A stretch of 64,000 nt of DNA, taken from Streptomyces fulvoviolaceus (lineage in GTDB: Bacteria; Actinomycetota; Actinomycetes; Streptomycetales; Streptomycetaceae). The stretch spans positions 248,001-312,000 of the forward strand of contig NZ_JOEY01000002.1 of assembly GCF_000718165.1 (NCBI RefSeq), written 5' to 3'. Position numbers and translations under genes: made by a program. This document shows, piece by piece, positions 1 to 8,651 of the stretch; within the stretch, counting starts at the first letter, position 1; each line of letters begins with the position of its first letter. The notes beneath the pieces are model-generated. The model searched no databases and had not been told where the DNA came from. It saw only the letters and a list, made by a program, of their open reading frames with translations.

Positions 1-33
1 CGACGGACAAGACATCCAACTGGGGGATTCCAC

Positions 34-1014
34 ATGCACGCCATCCGCCTGCACGCCTTCGGCCCGGCCGAGAACCTCACCTACGAGCAGGCCGAGGACC
101 CCCGACCGGGCCCGGGACAGGTCCGTATCGCCGTACGAGCGGCCGGAGTCCACCTCCTGGACACCGCCCTGCGCGAGGGACAGCAGGGCCCGCTGCCCGA
201 GCCGCCGGCGCTGCCCACCATCCCCGGCCGCGAGGTCGCCGGCACGGTCGAGTCCCTCGGCGAGGGAGTCGCCGACCTGTGGCTCGGCCGGCGCGTGGTC
301 GCCCACCTCGGGTTCGCGCCGGGCGGCTACGCCGAACTGGCCGTCACCGATGTCGACCGCGTCCACGAGATCCCCGGGAACCTGGACTTCGCCCAGGCCG
401 TCGCCATGATCGGCACAGGGCGTACGACGATGGGGATCCTCCAGTTCACCGAGCTCGGGCCGGGCTCGGTGGCCGTGATCCCGGCGGCCGCGGGCGGTAT
501 CGGCACGCTGCTCGTGCAGCACGCCAAGAACGCCGGGGCCACTGTCGTCGGGTTGGCCGGCGGGCCGGACAAGGTCACCAAGGCGCAGGCCAACGGCGCC
601 GACCTCGCCGTCGACTACAAGGACCCGGCCTGGCCCGACAAGGTGCGCGCCTATCTCGGGGGCCGGCCCGCGACCGTCGTCTTCGACGGCGTCGGCGGCG
701 ATGTCGCCCGCCACAGCACGGAACTCCTCGGACCCGGCGGCCGGCACATCGTGTTCGGCTGGTCCGGCGAAGGGATCCGGGGCGGACAGCCGTATCTCGT
801 CGAGGGCGTCTCCGAGCAGGTCCTCGGCCCCGTGATGATGCGCAAGGCCGGCGGCCCCAACCCCATCCGCACCCTGGAGCTGCGCGCCCTCACCGAGGCC
901 GCCGCGGGCCGCCTCACCCCCGCCGTGCAGCGCTTCCCGCTCGCCGAGGCGGCGGCCGCGCACCGGGCGCTGGAGACGCGCGGGACCACTGGAAAGGTGG
1001 TCCTGGAGCCATGA
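34..1014 (+). CDS. Zinc-type dehydrogenase / quinone oxidoreductase (MDR superfamily)
   Basis: This 326-residue protein is a medium-chain dehydrogenase/reductase of the NADPH:quinone oxidoreductase (QOR) type. It has an N-terminal GroES-like fold (through about residue 120) with the PGREVAGTVESLGEGV segment, and a Rossmann domain with AAAGGIGTLLVQHAK near residue 150-165. No structural or catalytic zinc cysteines are visible, so it belongs to the zinc-free QOR branch. It should reduce a quinone or enone with NADPH in the cytosol. Its stop codon overlaps an ATG (1011-1013) at the head of the degraded MFS gene, suggesting that the two once formed an operon. The physiological substrate cannot be deduced. 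A second QOR paralogue lies at 58720. Confidence 0.9.
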   Translation: MHAIRLHAFGPAENLTYEQAEDPRPGPGQVRIAVRAAGVHLLDTALREGQQGPLPEPPALPTIPGREVAGTVESLGEGVADLWLGRRVVAHLGFAPGGYAELAVTDVDRVHEIPGNLDFAQAVAMIGTGRTTMGILQFTELGPGSVAVIPAAAGGIGTLLVQHAKNAGATVVGLAGGPDKVTKAQANGADLAVDYKDPAWPDKVRAYLGGRPATVVFDGVGGDVARHSTELLGPGGRHIVFGWSGEGIRGGQPYLVEGVSEQVLGPVMMRKAGGPNPIRTLELRALTEAAAGRLTPAVQRFPLAEAAAAHRALETRGTTGKVVLEP

Positions 1015-1093
1015 CACGCCCAGATGCGATACATGCGGATTCATGGCCTTCTGACCGGGTGAGCGTCACCCGGTCAGGTGATCCGGCGATCCC

Positions 1094-1563
1094 CGCCGCT
1101 GGTGGAGCCTGGTGATCATCGCCCTCGCGCAGCTGATGGTCGTCCTCGACGCGACCATCGTGAACATCGCGCTCCCTTCCGCACAGCGCGACCTGGGCAT
1201 GTCCGACGGCAACCGCTGGGGGCACCTCCCACGCCCTTGAGGCAGTGGGGGAGGGTGATCACCGCCTGCACGCTCGCCTTCGGCGGGCTCCTCCTGCTCG
1301 GCGGCCGCACCGCCGACCTGGTGGGCCGTAAGCGCACCTTCGTCATCGGTCTGGTCGGCTTCGCCGCCGCCTCCGCGTTCGGCGGCGCGGCCACGACCTC
1401 GGGGATGCTCTTCGGCGCCAGCGCCCTCCAGGGCGTCTTCGCCGCCGTACTCGCCCCGTCCGCGCTCAGCCTCCTGACCACCACCTTCACCGACCCGAAG
1501 GAGCGCGGAAAGGCCTTCGGGATCTACGGCGCACTGGCGGGGTCCGGATCCGCCATCTGGTGC
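1094..1563 (+). pseudogene. Degraded EmrB/QacA-type (DHA2) MFS exporter, N-terminal remnant
   Basis: Two frames together encode the start of a drug:H+ antiporter. One frame (about 1094-1216) gives SLVIIALAQLMVVLDATIV, the first membrane helix of the DHA2 family. A second frame (from 1255) gives VITACTLAFGGLLLLGGR and then the RKRTF loop and helices 2-4, up to FGIYGALAGSGSA. The frames are separated by a roughly 39-bp palindromic insert (1216-1254) that shifts the frame. Similarity stops near 1563, after about 4 of the expected 14 helices, and a terminator follows at 1591. The gene therefore cannot make a transporter. The ATG at 1011 overlapping the upstream stop is probably the old start but is itself out of frame. 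Confidence 0.85.
1216..1254. repeat. Short palindromic repeat inserted in the MFS pseudogene
   Basis: The segment starting TGGGGGCACCTCCCACGCCC and ending GCAGTGGGGGAG is an imperfect palindrome lying exactly where the MFS reading frame breaks. I recognise this GGGGGCACCTCCC...GTGGGGGAG pattern as a small dispersed Streptomyces repeat; I am recalling this, not searching. Confidence 0.6.
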
Positions 1564-1590
1564 GCCGGTGCCGGAGTCGGTGGCCTGAGC

Positions 1591-1636
1591 GGAAAGAAGT
1601 TGGGGGCCGCCCTCAGGCGGCCCCCAACTTCTTTCC
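1591..1636. terminator. Strong intrinsic-type hairpin
   Basis: Perfect 21-bp inverted repeat (1591-1611 with 1616-1636), loop CTCA. It lies just past the stop of the minus-strand secreted-protein gene (stop at 1645) and closes off the plus-strand pseudogene, so it probably acts in both directions. Confidence 0.9.
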
Positions 1637-1644
1637 ACATCAGC

Positions 1645-4600
1645 TCACTTCGCGACCGCCTTCGTCGCCTTGCTCACCGCCGACCCGTCCTTGTGACCGG
1701 TCCGGTGCGCGATCACCTTCACGGTGATCTTTTTGCCCTTCTGGGCCGTCTTCAGCTTCAGCGAGGACTTGGTCGCCCCGCTGATCGCCTTGCCGTTCGC
1801 GTACCACTGGTACGAGTACGAGGTCGGCGTCAGGCTCCACGTCCCCTTGGACGTCTTCAGCGTCCTGCCGACCTTCGCCGTGCCGCTGATCACCGGCGCC
1901 TTGGTCGACTTGGGCGCGTCCCCCTTGGCCACGGTCACCCCGGCCGAGGTCGCCGTCCCGCTCTGCCAGCCGCTCCTGACCGCGGTGACGGTCACGCTGA
2001 GCTTCTTGCCGAGCGTCGAGGCGGCGACGGTGTACGTCTTCGCCGTCGCCCCGGAGATCGCCTTGCCGTCCACCTTCCACTGGTACGTGTACGAGGACGG
2101 TTCCGCCGACCAACTGCCCGGCGCCGCCGTGACCTTGGCGCCCACCTTGGCCGTGCCGGTCACCTTGGGGGCGGCCGTGTTGGTCAGCTGGGGTTCGGTG
2201 ACGGTGAAGGTGCCGCGCGGGTACTCACAGCAGGTGGTGAACACGCTGACGTTCCAGGTGCCCGCCGCCACGCCCGTCAGGTCGAGGGTCGCGGTCAGCG
2301 TCCGGTTGTCGGCCGAGACCGATTCCGTCGTGGCCGTCAGGGTCCTGCCGCTCTGCGACAGCCGTACCGTCGCGGTCGGGGGCAGCGCGGTGCCGGTCAC
2401 CGTGAGCGTGACCTTGTTGCCGGCGACCCCGGTGTCCGGGCCCACGTCGGTGACGCTGACCTTGTCCGGGCCGCACAGCGTGAACGTACACGTCAGCTTG
2501 GCGCTGTAGGCGGTGCTCGACGCCTTCTCCGGCAGGCCGAGAACCAGCAGGCTCGGGCTGGACGCGGAGGACGAGCCGCCCGCCGCGCACTGGTAGCCCG
2601 TCGGTATGTACAGCGAACAGCCGTTGTTCCAGGCGCTGTTGTACAGCGCGGGCACCGCGGTCGTCGTAGCGCCCGTGGTGTCCGTGATCGCCATGTCGAA
2701 GCGGTCGAACCCGGCCGTCGGCAGCACCGCGCACACCGCGGTGTGCGACTCGTCGAGCGTGCCGGTGACCGGCCCGTAGCCGTACGACACCGACGGCACC
2801 TTCGTGCACTCCGGCGCCGGACCGTCCGCCGTCGCGACGCGCAGGGCGTCCAGGTGGTACTCGGGCGCGGCCTTCAGCGTGGCCGGGGTCTGCACGAGGA
2901 CCTGGTGGGTGGTGGACCCGGTGACCGCGCAGGAGCGGTTGCGGAAGGAGCACTCGGCGGTGCCGTCGCCGCCGAAGGCGACGATGTTGGCGGTGCCCAG
3001 CGCGTCCCGCACGTCGAGGTGCAGGACGTCGGTTGCCGCGTCGGTGGTGACCTGGTGGCAGTTCAGGGTGCCGGGGTCGCCGTACGTCCCGGCCACGGAG
3101 GGGCCGCCGACCTTCGACGCGGCGACACTCGTGCAGCCCGCCGCGGAGGCGGACGCGGTGACGTCACGCCGGGTCAGGGAGTACGTGGCGGCCATGTCCC
3201 GGCCGGTGACCAGCACGGTGTGGGCCGCGCCCGGGGTCAGCGCGCACAGCGTCCAGCCGTTGTTGGTGGCGGTGCGGTCGCAGACCTTCTTGCCGGTGGC
3301 GTCCAGGACGGAGAACTTCGCCGGTACGCCCCCGGAGGTGCCGATGAGCTGGAGGACCTCGGCGCCCGTGTGGGCGTCCGCCGGGATGCTCAGGCACTGC
3401 GAGAAGACGCCGTCCCCCGTGCCGAAGGCGGCCGCGGCACCGTCGGCGGAGAAACTGCCGGCGGGCAGCACCGGGCAGTCGTTCGCCGCGTCGGTGCGAT
3501 GGAAGGCGATCGTGTAAGGGCCGGTGGCGTCCTCGCCGACGGCGTCGGTGTGGACCAGCGCCCGGAAAGGAGCCGTGCCGGTCAACTCGCAGTCGCCGTC
3601 CGCCAGTTCCGTCGCGCCGCACTGCACGGTGCCGTTCGCGTCGACGACCTCCACCTCGGCGTCGACACCGTCCGCGGCGATCGGGGTGAGAGCGGCGATC
3701 GTGGCGCCCTGCGGGGCGTCCAGCGCGAGGCAGTCGTACTGCCCGACCGTGCTCAACTCGCCCTTGTGCACGCCGGTCCCGGTCGCCACGCACCCGGCGT
3801 CGGAGGCGCGATCGAAGACGACCACGTCGTCACCGGGGTCGACGCCGAGGTCGATGACCGCGGTGTAGGTGCCCGCGGCCGGCAGCCGGCAGGGGTCGGT
3901 CTCCTCGCAGGCGATCTTCCCGGCCGCGTCGTACACGAAGGCGGGGCTCGCCGAGTAGTCGTCGACCTCGTGGACCACGTACGGTCCGGCCCGGTCGACG
4001 GTGAAGGTGAAGCAGGGGTTGGTCCGGAAGTCCAGACCCTCCAGCAGTCCGAAGGGCCGCACGGGCGCGGTCCGGCAGCCCTGCGGGTCGGACAGCGAGC
4101 GCACCCCGGCCGTGTACTCGGCGGGGAAGCCGTTCTCCGACTCGTTCACCCTGGAGATCACGCGGTAGGGGCCCCCGCCGGGCAGCACACAGCTGAGGGT
4201 GTTCTCGTCGTCCGCGGTGATCCGCGGGCAGATCCGGGTCCCGGTCGAGTCGGTGATCCACGCGACGATGTCGCCGTAGACCTTGGTGGCCCGGTTGAGC
4301 AGGACGCGCTCGCCCGGCTCGCCCTCGAAGGCCTGGCAGTCGATCTCCAGCGGGCTCGCCGAGGTCCGGACGGGCGCGGGCACGTCCCAGGCGGTGCCGA
4401 CCGAGGCGTGGCAGCCCTCGGTGGCCGAGCTCAGCGGGACGACGGTGAACCCGGCGTCCGTCAGGTCCGACCACCCACTGTTGACGACCTCGACGGTGTA
4501 GTCGCCGGCCGCGGGCACATCGCATCGGCCGCTCTCGGAGAACTGCTCCTCGTAGCAGTCGACTTCGGTGCCGTCCGCGGCGAACAGGCGCGCGTACGCG

Positions 4601-4872
4601 CTGCTGCTCCGGTCGACGGTCACCAGATACCGCCCGGCCGCCGGGGCCGTCATGGTGAAGCAGACACTTTCCCCGGCCGGGACGGTCGCCTTGTTGATGG
4701 CGTCCCCGGGGTCACCGAACGACGCGAGCGCGAGCGGCGCGCACTCCGCCTCGGCGGCGACGGCAGGGCTCGCCCCGGTCAGGGCCAGCAGCGAGGCGAA
4801 CAGCGAGACGACAGCGGCGAAGACGGCCGCCCGTCTGCGTCTCGTAGGCGGACAGGAGTCGTCGACGGACAA
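1645..4872 (-). CDS. Large secreted protein: seven cysteine-rich beta modules, IPT-like domain and two C-terminal repeats
   Basis: A 1075-residue exported protein of unknown function. Residues 11-40 form a signal peptide (RRRR, hydrophobic core, then AVAA/EAE). Residues 44-795 hold seven modules of 95-114 residues, each with four Cys in the same layout: Cys, about 20-27 residues, Cys, about 35, Cys, 6-13, Cys. The second Cys pair is followed by a segment like LPAAGTYTAVI, resembling PPC (pre-peptidase C-terminal) beta-sandwiches. The module-opening Cys are at 44, 154, 266, 361, 466, 580 and 689. An IPT/TIG-like domain spans about 803-892. Two lysine-rich repeats of about 83 residues (901-983 and 992-1072, sharing DGKAISGAT or NGKAISGAT) end the protein; this kind of repeat occurs at the C-terminus of Streptomyces extracellular proteins. 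No catalytic motif or sortase signal is seen. It is monocistronic with its own terminator. A surface-binding or adhesive role is inference. Confidence 0.8.
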   Translation of the reverse strand: MSVDDSCPPTRRRRAAVFAAVVSLFASLLALTGASPAVAAEAECAPLALASFGDPGDAINKATVPAGESVCFTMTAPAAGRYLVTVDRSSSAYARLFAADGTEVDCYEEQFSESGRCDVPAAGDYTVEVVNSGWSDLTDAGFTVVPLSSATEGCHASVGTAWDVPAPVRTSASPLEIDCQAFEGEPGERVLLNRATKVYGDIVAWITDSTGTRICPRITADDENTLSCVLPGGGPYRVISRVNESENGFPAEYTAGVRSLSDPQGCRTAPVRPFGLLEGLDFRTNPCFTFTVDRAGPYVVHEVDDYSASPAFVYDAAGKIACEETDPCRLPAAGTYTAVIDLGVDPGDDVVVFDRASDAGCVATGTGVHKGELSTVGQYDCLALDAPQGATIAALTPIAADGVDAEVEVVDANGTVQCGATELADGDCELTGTAPFRALVHTDAVGEDATGPYTIAFHRTDAANDCPVLPAGSFSADGAAAAFGTGDGVFSQCLSIPADAHTGAEVLQLIGTSGGVPAKFSVLDATGKKVCDRTATNNGWTLCALTPGAAHTVLVTGRDMAATYSLTRRDVTASASAAGCTSVAASKVGGPSVAGTYGDPGTLNCHQVTTDAATDVLHLDVRDALGTANIVAFGGDGTAECSFRNRSCAVTGSTTHQVLVQTPATLKAAPEYHLDALRVATADGPAPECTKVPSVSYGYGPVTGTLDESHTAVCAVLPTAGFDRFDMAITDTTGATTTAVPALYNSAWNNGCSLYIPTGYQCAAGGSSSASSPSLLVLGLPEKASSTAYSAKLTCTFTLCGPDKVSVTDVGPDTGVAGNKVTLTVTGTALPPTATVRLSQSGRTLTATTESVSADNRTLTATLDLTGVAAGTWNVSVFTTCCEYPRGTFTVTEPQLTNTAAPKVTGTAKVGAKVTAAPGSWSAEPSSYTYQWKVDGKAISGATAKTYTVAASTLGKKLSVTVTAVRSGWQSGTATSAGVTVAKGDAPKSTKAPVISGTAKVGRTLKTSKGTWSLTPTSYSYQWYANGKAISGATKSSLKLKTAQKGKKITVKVIAHRTGHKDGSAVSKATKAVAK

Positions 4873-5015
4873 GAGATCCCCCCTGGATCAGCGGTCGTTG
4901 AGGCGATAGTGACACAGGGGTCCGACAGCGCACTCACGAGATTCCAGGGGCTGCAGAAAGCGTTATCCGATCAGCACCGTCCGGCAATCCACTCAACACC
5001 GTCCGGCAAATCCAC

Positions 5016-6440
5016 TCAGTGCCGTCCGGCAATCCGATCGGCGAACCGCGCCAGCCGCGACGACTCCCCGCCCAGCCCGGAGAACTCCCGCCGGTCCGCC
5101 GCCCGGTACGTGGCGTACATCCCGTGCACCCCCAGCCAACGCAACGGCTCCGGCTCCCACTTGCGCACCTTGTGCCCGACCCACGGCAGATCGGTCAGCT
5201 CGGTCCGACCGCCCTGCCCCGAGTCCTGCTGCACCAGGTCCCGCAGCGTCCGCGCCGCCAGGTTCGCGGTGGCGACGCCCGAGCCGACGTACCCGCCCGC
5301 CCAGCCGAGCCCCGTCGACCGGTCCAGCGTCACCGTCGCGCACCAGTCCCGCGGCACGCCCAGCACCCCCGACCAGGCGTGCGCGACGCGCACCCCGGCC
5401 AGCGACGGGAACATCCGCACGAGGATGTCCCGCAGCGCCTCGATCGTCGCGTCCTGCGTCCGCCCGTCGTTGTCGGTCCGCGACCCGAAGCGGTACGGCA
5501 CCCCGCGCCCGCCCAGCGCGATCCGCCCGTCGGCGGTGCGCTGCGCGTACATGTAGGCGTGCGCCATGTCCCCCAGCGCCTCCCGCCCCTCCCAGCCGAC
5601 CGACGCCCACTGCTCCTCGCTCAGCGGCTCGGTCGCGATCATCGAGGAGTTCATCGGCAGCCAGGTCCGCTTCTGACCCTTCAGGTTGGCCGTGAAGCCC
5701 TCCGTGCAGCGCAGGACGTAGGGCGCACGGACTGTGCCGTACGGCGTCACCGCGTGCTTGGGCCGTATCTCCGTCACCGGCGTGCCCTCGTGAATGACGA
5801 CGCCCAGCGCCTCCACGGCCGCCGCGAGCCCTTTCACCAGCTTCACCGGGTGCACCCGCGCCCCGTGCGGAGTCCACGTCGAGCCCACCGCGCCGGCCAC
5901 CCGGACCCGCTCGGCGGTCTCCACGGCGCCGTACAGCTCACGGTCCTTCTCGCCGTACGACAGCTCGTGCTCGTGGAAGGCCTTCAGCCGCGCCAACTGA
6001 GCGGGCGTACAGGCGACTTCGAGGACGCCGCCCTGGTGGACGCCGGCGTCGAAACCCTCCCCCGCAACCGCCCTGACGACCTCGTCGACGGTGTCGTTCA
6101 TGGCCCTCTGCAGCCGTACGGCCGCCTCGTGCCCGTGCAGTTTCGCGTACCGGTCCCGGCCCGCGATGCCGTTGTACAGCCAGCCGCCGTTGCGCCCCGA
6201 GGCGCCGTAGCCGCAGAACTTCTGCTCCAGGACGGTGATCCGCAGGAAGGGCACCGCCTTCTTCAGGTAGTACGCGGTCCACAGTCCCGTGTACCCGCCG
6301 CCCACGATCACCACGTCCGCGGACGCGTCACCGCCGAGCGGCTCCCGCACCGCAGGGAGGGAGTCGTCCGCGTACCAGAAGGAGATGCCGCCGTTCACGA
6401 CAGCGCTTGCCGAGCTGCTCATGAGCCGGAAGTCAACCAT
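5016..6440 (-). CDS. FAD-dependent oxidoreductase (DAO family)
   Basis: A 474-residue D-amino-acid/glycine-oxidase-like flavoprotein. It has the dinucleotide-binding signature ADVVIVGGGYTGLWTAYYL near residues 40-60, the GASGRNGGW segment that follows FAD binding in this family, and C-terminal GLGWAGGYVGSGVATANLAART, the second FAD-contact motif. Such enzymes oxidise secondary or primary amines (for example gamma-glutamylputrescine or sarcosine-like compounds); the substrate is not predictable here. The start at 6440 overlaps the last bases of the rhomboid-like gene (stop 6433), which implies translational coupling. A second ATG at 6422 is an equally plausible start. Confidence 0.88.
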   Translation of the reverse strand: MVDFRLMSSSASAVVNGGISFWYADDSLPAVREPLGGDASADVVIVGGGYTGLWTAYYLKKAVPFLRITVLEQKFCGYGASGRNGGWLYNGIAGRDRYAKLHGHEAAVRLQRAMNDTVDEVVRAVAGEGFDAGVHQGGVLEVACTPAQLARLKAFHEHELSYGEKDRELYGAVETAERVRVAGAVGSTWTPHGARVHPVKLVKGLAAAVEALGVVIHEGTPVTEIRPKHAVTPYGTVRAPYVLRCTEGFTANLKGQKRTWLPMNSSMIATEPLSEEQWASVGWEGREALGDMAHAYMYAQRTADGRIALGGRGVPYRFGSRTDNDGRTQDATIEALRDILVRMFPSLAGVRVAHAWSGVLGVPRDWCATVTLDRSTGLGWAGGYVGSGVATANLAARTLRDLVQQDSGQGGRTELTDLPWVGHKVRKWEPEPLRWLGVHGMYATYRAADRREFSGLGGESSRLARFADRIAGRH

Positions 6441-7092
6441 TCACGGCGGCCGCTGTCTCCTTCGGATTCCGTGGCTTCACCCGCCCCCTGGCCAGCGGGT
6501 AGCACCCGAACCCGATCAGCACGGAGGTGAAATGCCCGAGATCGGTGAAGGTGCGCCCGGTGACCAGCGGCACCCCGTACACGAGGAGAACGACGAACGC
6601 GTAGCCGTACCGCCAAGGAGCCGGGATCAGATGGACGAGCACGGCGACCACCCCCGCCAGCGCGTAACTCACCCCGATATCAAGGGTGTTGACCGCCGAG
6701 GCCGGCGCCATCCCGTGCCGGATCCCCCACAGCAGCGCCCCCTCGCTGATCAGCGTGGCCAGCACATGCGCCGCCGCACACACCGCCAGCCACCGCGCCG
6801 TCCCCAGCCGGCGTTCGGCCGGCGCGTGGAAGACGGAGTAGAGGACGGCGTACGGCAGCCAGCGCCCGCCGTCGATCCACATCGCACTGGCGACCAGCAC
6901 CCGCACCGGGTTGCTCGACAGCTCATGGATGTTCGTCGACCGCTGCCGCAGGAACTCCTCCTCGAACTCCGGCGACATGTGATGCAACGCCACCGTCGTC
7001 ACGAACAGGATCCCCAGCCAGATGTACGTGCCCGGGGCGCCGCGGACGTACATCCACACCCTGTGGACAACCCGACGAAGGCGAATTCGCAT
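6433..7092 (-). CDS. Rhomboid-like membrane protein
   Basis: A 219-residue polytopic protein with about six hydrophobic segments. The first is at residues 20-40 (TYIWLGILFVTTVALHH). Helix 4 contains DIGVSYALAG and helix 6 contains DLGHFTSVLIG, which look like the Ser and His positions of a rhomboid fold, although the canonical GxSG is changed to GVSY. It may be a protease-dead relative or a divergent protease. The ATG at 7092 is chosen because similarity begins there; longer frames upstream run into the divergent kinase gene. It is cotranscribed with the FAD oxidoreductase gene, which it overlaps by 8 bp. Function is unknown. Confidence 0.75.
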   Translation of the reverse strand: MRIRLRRVVHRVWMYVRGAPGTYIWLGILFVTTVALHHMSPEFEEEFLRQRSTNIHELSSNPVRVLVASAMWIDGGRWLPYAVLYSVFHAPAERRLGTARWLAVCAAAHVLATLISEGALLWGIRHGMAPASAVNTLDIGVSYALAGVVAVLVHLIPAPWRYGYAFVVLLVYGVPLVTGRTFTDLGHFTSVLIGFGCYPLARGRVKPRNPKETAAAVNG

Positions 7093-7126
7093 GATCCGAT
7101 TCACCCACGTCGGTAGGGTCCGGGAC

Positions 7127-8002
7127 GTGATCGACATTCCGGAGGAACTGGCCGCGACGCAGGCGAAGTACAACGGAGAGGCGGGGCGGGCCTTCATCGC
7201 CGGACTGCCGGACCTGGCCGCCGGCTTCCTGCGGCGCTGGGACCTGCACCCCGACGGACCGTCCATGTACGGCATGTGCGCACTGGTCCTCCCGGTGACG
7301 CGGACCGACGGAACCCGCGCCGTACTGAAACTGCAGCTCCTCGACGAGGAGACCGCCGGAGAACCGGTCGCCCTGCGCACCTGGAACGGCGACGGAGCCG
7401 TACGGCTCCTCGCGTACGACGACGCCACCGGCACCATGCTGCTCGAACGGCTCGACGCGGCACGGATGTTGACCCACCTGCCGGACGCCCGGGAAGCCAC
7501 CCTCGTCATCGCCCGGCTGCTCGCCCACCTGACCGCCGTACCGGCACCGCAGGGTCTGCGACGGCTGGAGGACCTCGCCCGGGGAATGCTGGACCAGCTG
7601 CCCGGGGCGCTGCCCCGGGTGACCGAAGCCGACCGCCACCTGCTCCAGGACTGCGCGGCCGCACTGCGCGAGGTCGCCACCGAACCCGGCGACCGCCTCC
7701 TGCACTGGGATCTCCACTACGACAACGTCCTCGCCGCCGACCGCGCCCCCTGGCTCGCCATCGACCCCAAACCCCTGGCCGGCGACCCCGGCTTCGAACT
7801 CTTCCCCGCCCTCGACAACCGCTTCGACCCCGCCGAGATCCGCTGGCGCTTCGACGCCATGACCGAGGTCCTCGCCCTCGACCGCGCCAGGGCCCGCGCC
7901 TGGACCCTGGCCCGGGTCCTGCAGAACTCCCTGTTCTCGATCGAGGGCGGCCGCGCTCCGGCGCCGCACCACCTGGAGATCGGGCGTCGACTGCGGTCTT
8001 AG
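7127..8002 (+). CDS. APH(6)/StrB-type kinase (aminoglycoside/hydroxyurea kinase family)
   Basis: A 291-residue kinase-fold protein. Recognisable are the Brenner motif HWDLHYDNVL and the downstream metal-site segment AIDPKPLAGDPGFELFP, which is characteristic of the streptomycin 6-phosphotransferase (StrB) family. A lysine-containing strand (TRAVLKLQL) is near residue 65. I chose the GTG at 7127 (VIDIPEE); an in-frame ATG at 7091 would add 12 residues and overlap the divergent rhomboid-like gene start. In non-producers these genes are common housekeeping kinases of uncertain substrate, so drug resistance should not be assumed. The 3' end overlaps the convergent CGNR gene by 4 bp. Confidence 0.82.
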   Translation: MIDIPEELAATQAKYNGEAGRAFIAGLPDLAAGFLRRWDLHPDGPSMYGMCALVLPVTRTDGTRAVLKLQLLDEETAGEPVALRTWNGDGAVRLLAYDDATGTMLLERLDAARMLTHLPDAREATLVIARLLAHLTAVPAPQGLRRLEDLARGMLDQLPGALPRVTEADRHLLQDCAAALREVATEPGDRLLHWDLHYDNVLAADRAPWLAIDPKPLAGDPGFELFPALDNRFDPAEIRWRFDAMTEVLALDRARARAWTLARVLQNSLFSIEGGRAPAPHHLEIGRRLRS

Positions 8003-8574
8003 TCGGCAGCCGCCTTGCTCCGCAGCGTCTCCTTCTTCGCCCGGTTCCCGCACGTGCCCATGGAGCACCAACGGCGAGTGCCGGGGCGGGAGGTGTCCAG
8101 GAACAGGGCCGCACAGGTGGAGCCGGCGCAGTTGCGGACCCGGGTGATCGCCGGTGAGGTGACGAGGTCGAGGGCGTCCCGGGCGACGAGGGAGAGGGTT
8201 GCGCGGACCGGGTCGTCCGCGTGCCAGTGGAGGGCTCCGTCGGGGTTCAGGTGCGGGACGGGGGCGGGACGGGCGGCGGCCTCGTTCACCGCCGTCCGGG
8301 AGTGCGCCGAGGGCTTCTCGCCGGCGCGAGCGGCCGCGATCAACTCGTGGACGGCCTCCCTCAGCTCGCGGGCCTCCTGTGCGGTGCTCTTGCCCGGCCG
8401 AACGTCGGCGCAGGGCCCGCACTGTGTGACCCAGGCCAGCAGAGCCTCGCCGTCGGGCAGCTCCTCCACCGCGTCGGGCGTGCCGCGGTGTCGCAACGTA
8501 CGGACGAAGTCGAGGCAGGAGCGGCCGGCCCCCTGACGGAAGCGAAGGCTGACGGGCTCGGCAGGTGCGGGCAT
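7999..8574 (-). CDS. CGNR zinc-finger / ABATE-domain regulator
   Basis: A 191-residue protein with an N-terminal ABATE domain (CLDFVRTLRHRG..., residues 20-140) and a C-terminal CGNR zinc finger. Cysteines in CAGSTC and in CSMGTCGNR (near residues 149-179) supply the four metal ligands and the DNA-contacting CGNR signature. Such proteins are thought to be stress- or ligand-responsive transcription factors that often sit next to exporters. It is divergent from the MFS gene at 8766, and the 191-bp spacer contains a tandem 9-bp repeat, a likely operator array. The convergent kinase gene overlaps its stop by 4 bp. Confidence 0.88.
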   Translation of the reverse strand: MPAPAEPVSLRFRQGAGRSCLDFVRTLRHRGTPDAVEELPDGEALLAWVTQCGPCADVRPGKSTAQEARELREAVHELIAAARAGEKPSAHSRTAVNEAAARPAPVPHLNPDGALHWHADDPVRATLSLVARDALDLVTSPAITRVRNCAGSTCAALFLDTSRPGTRRWCSMGTCGNRAKKETLRSKAAAD

Positions 8575-8651
8575 GGATCCAGCGTACTAGAGAACCGCTT
8601 TAACCGGTGCCGGACGCCGATACGACTGCTACCGTCATGGAACCAGTCAAA

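Noticed and set aside
1078..5556. A very long plus-strand open frame across the secreted-protein gene
   Set aside because: High GC makes stop codons rare in opposite frames; codon usage and domains support the minus-strand gene, and the translated plus-strand text has no family features.
7127..8002. Dedicated streptomycin resistance gene
   Set aside because: Family match to StrB does not prove drug substrate; no streptomycin biosynthetic genes surround it.
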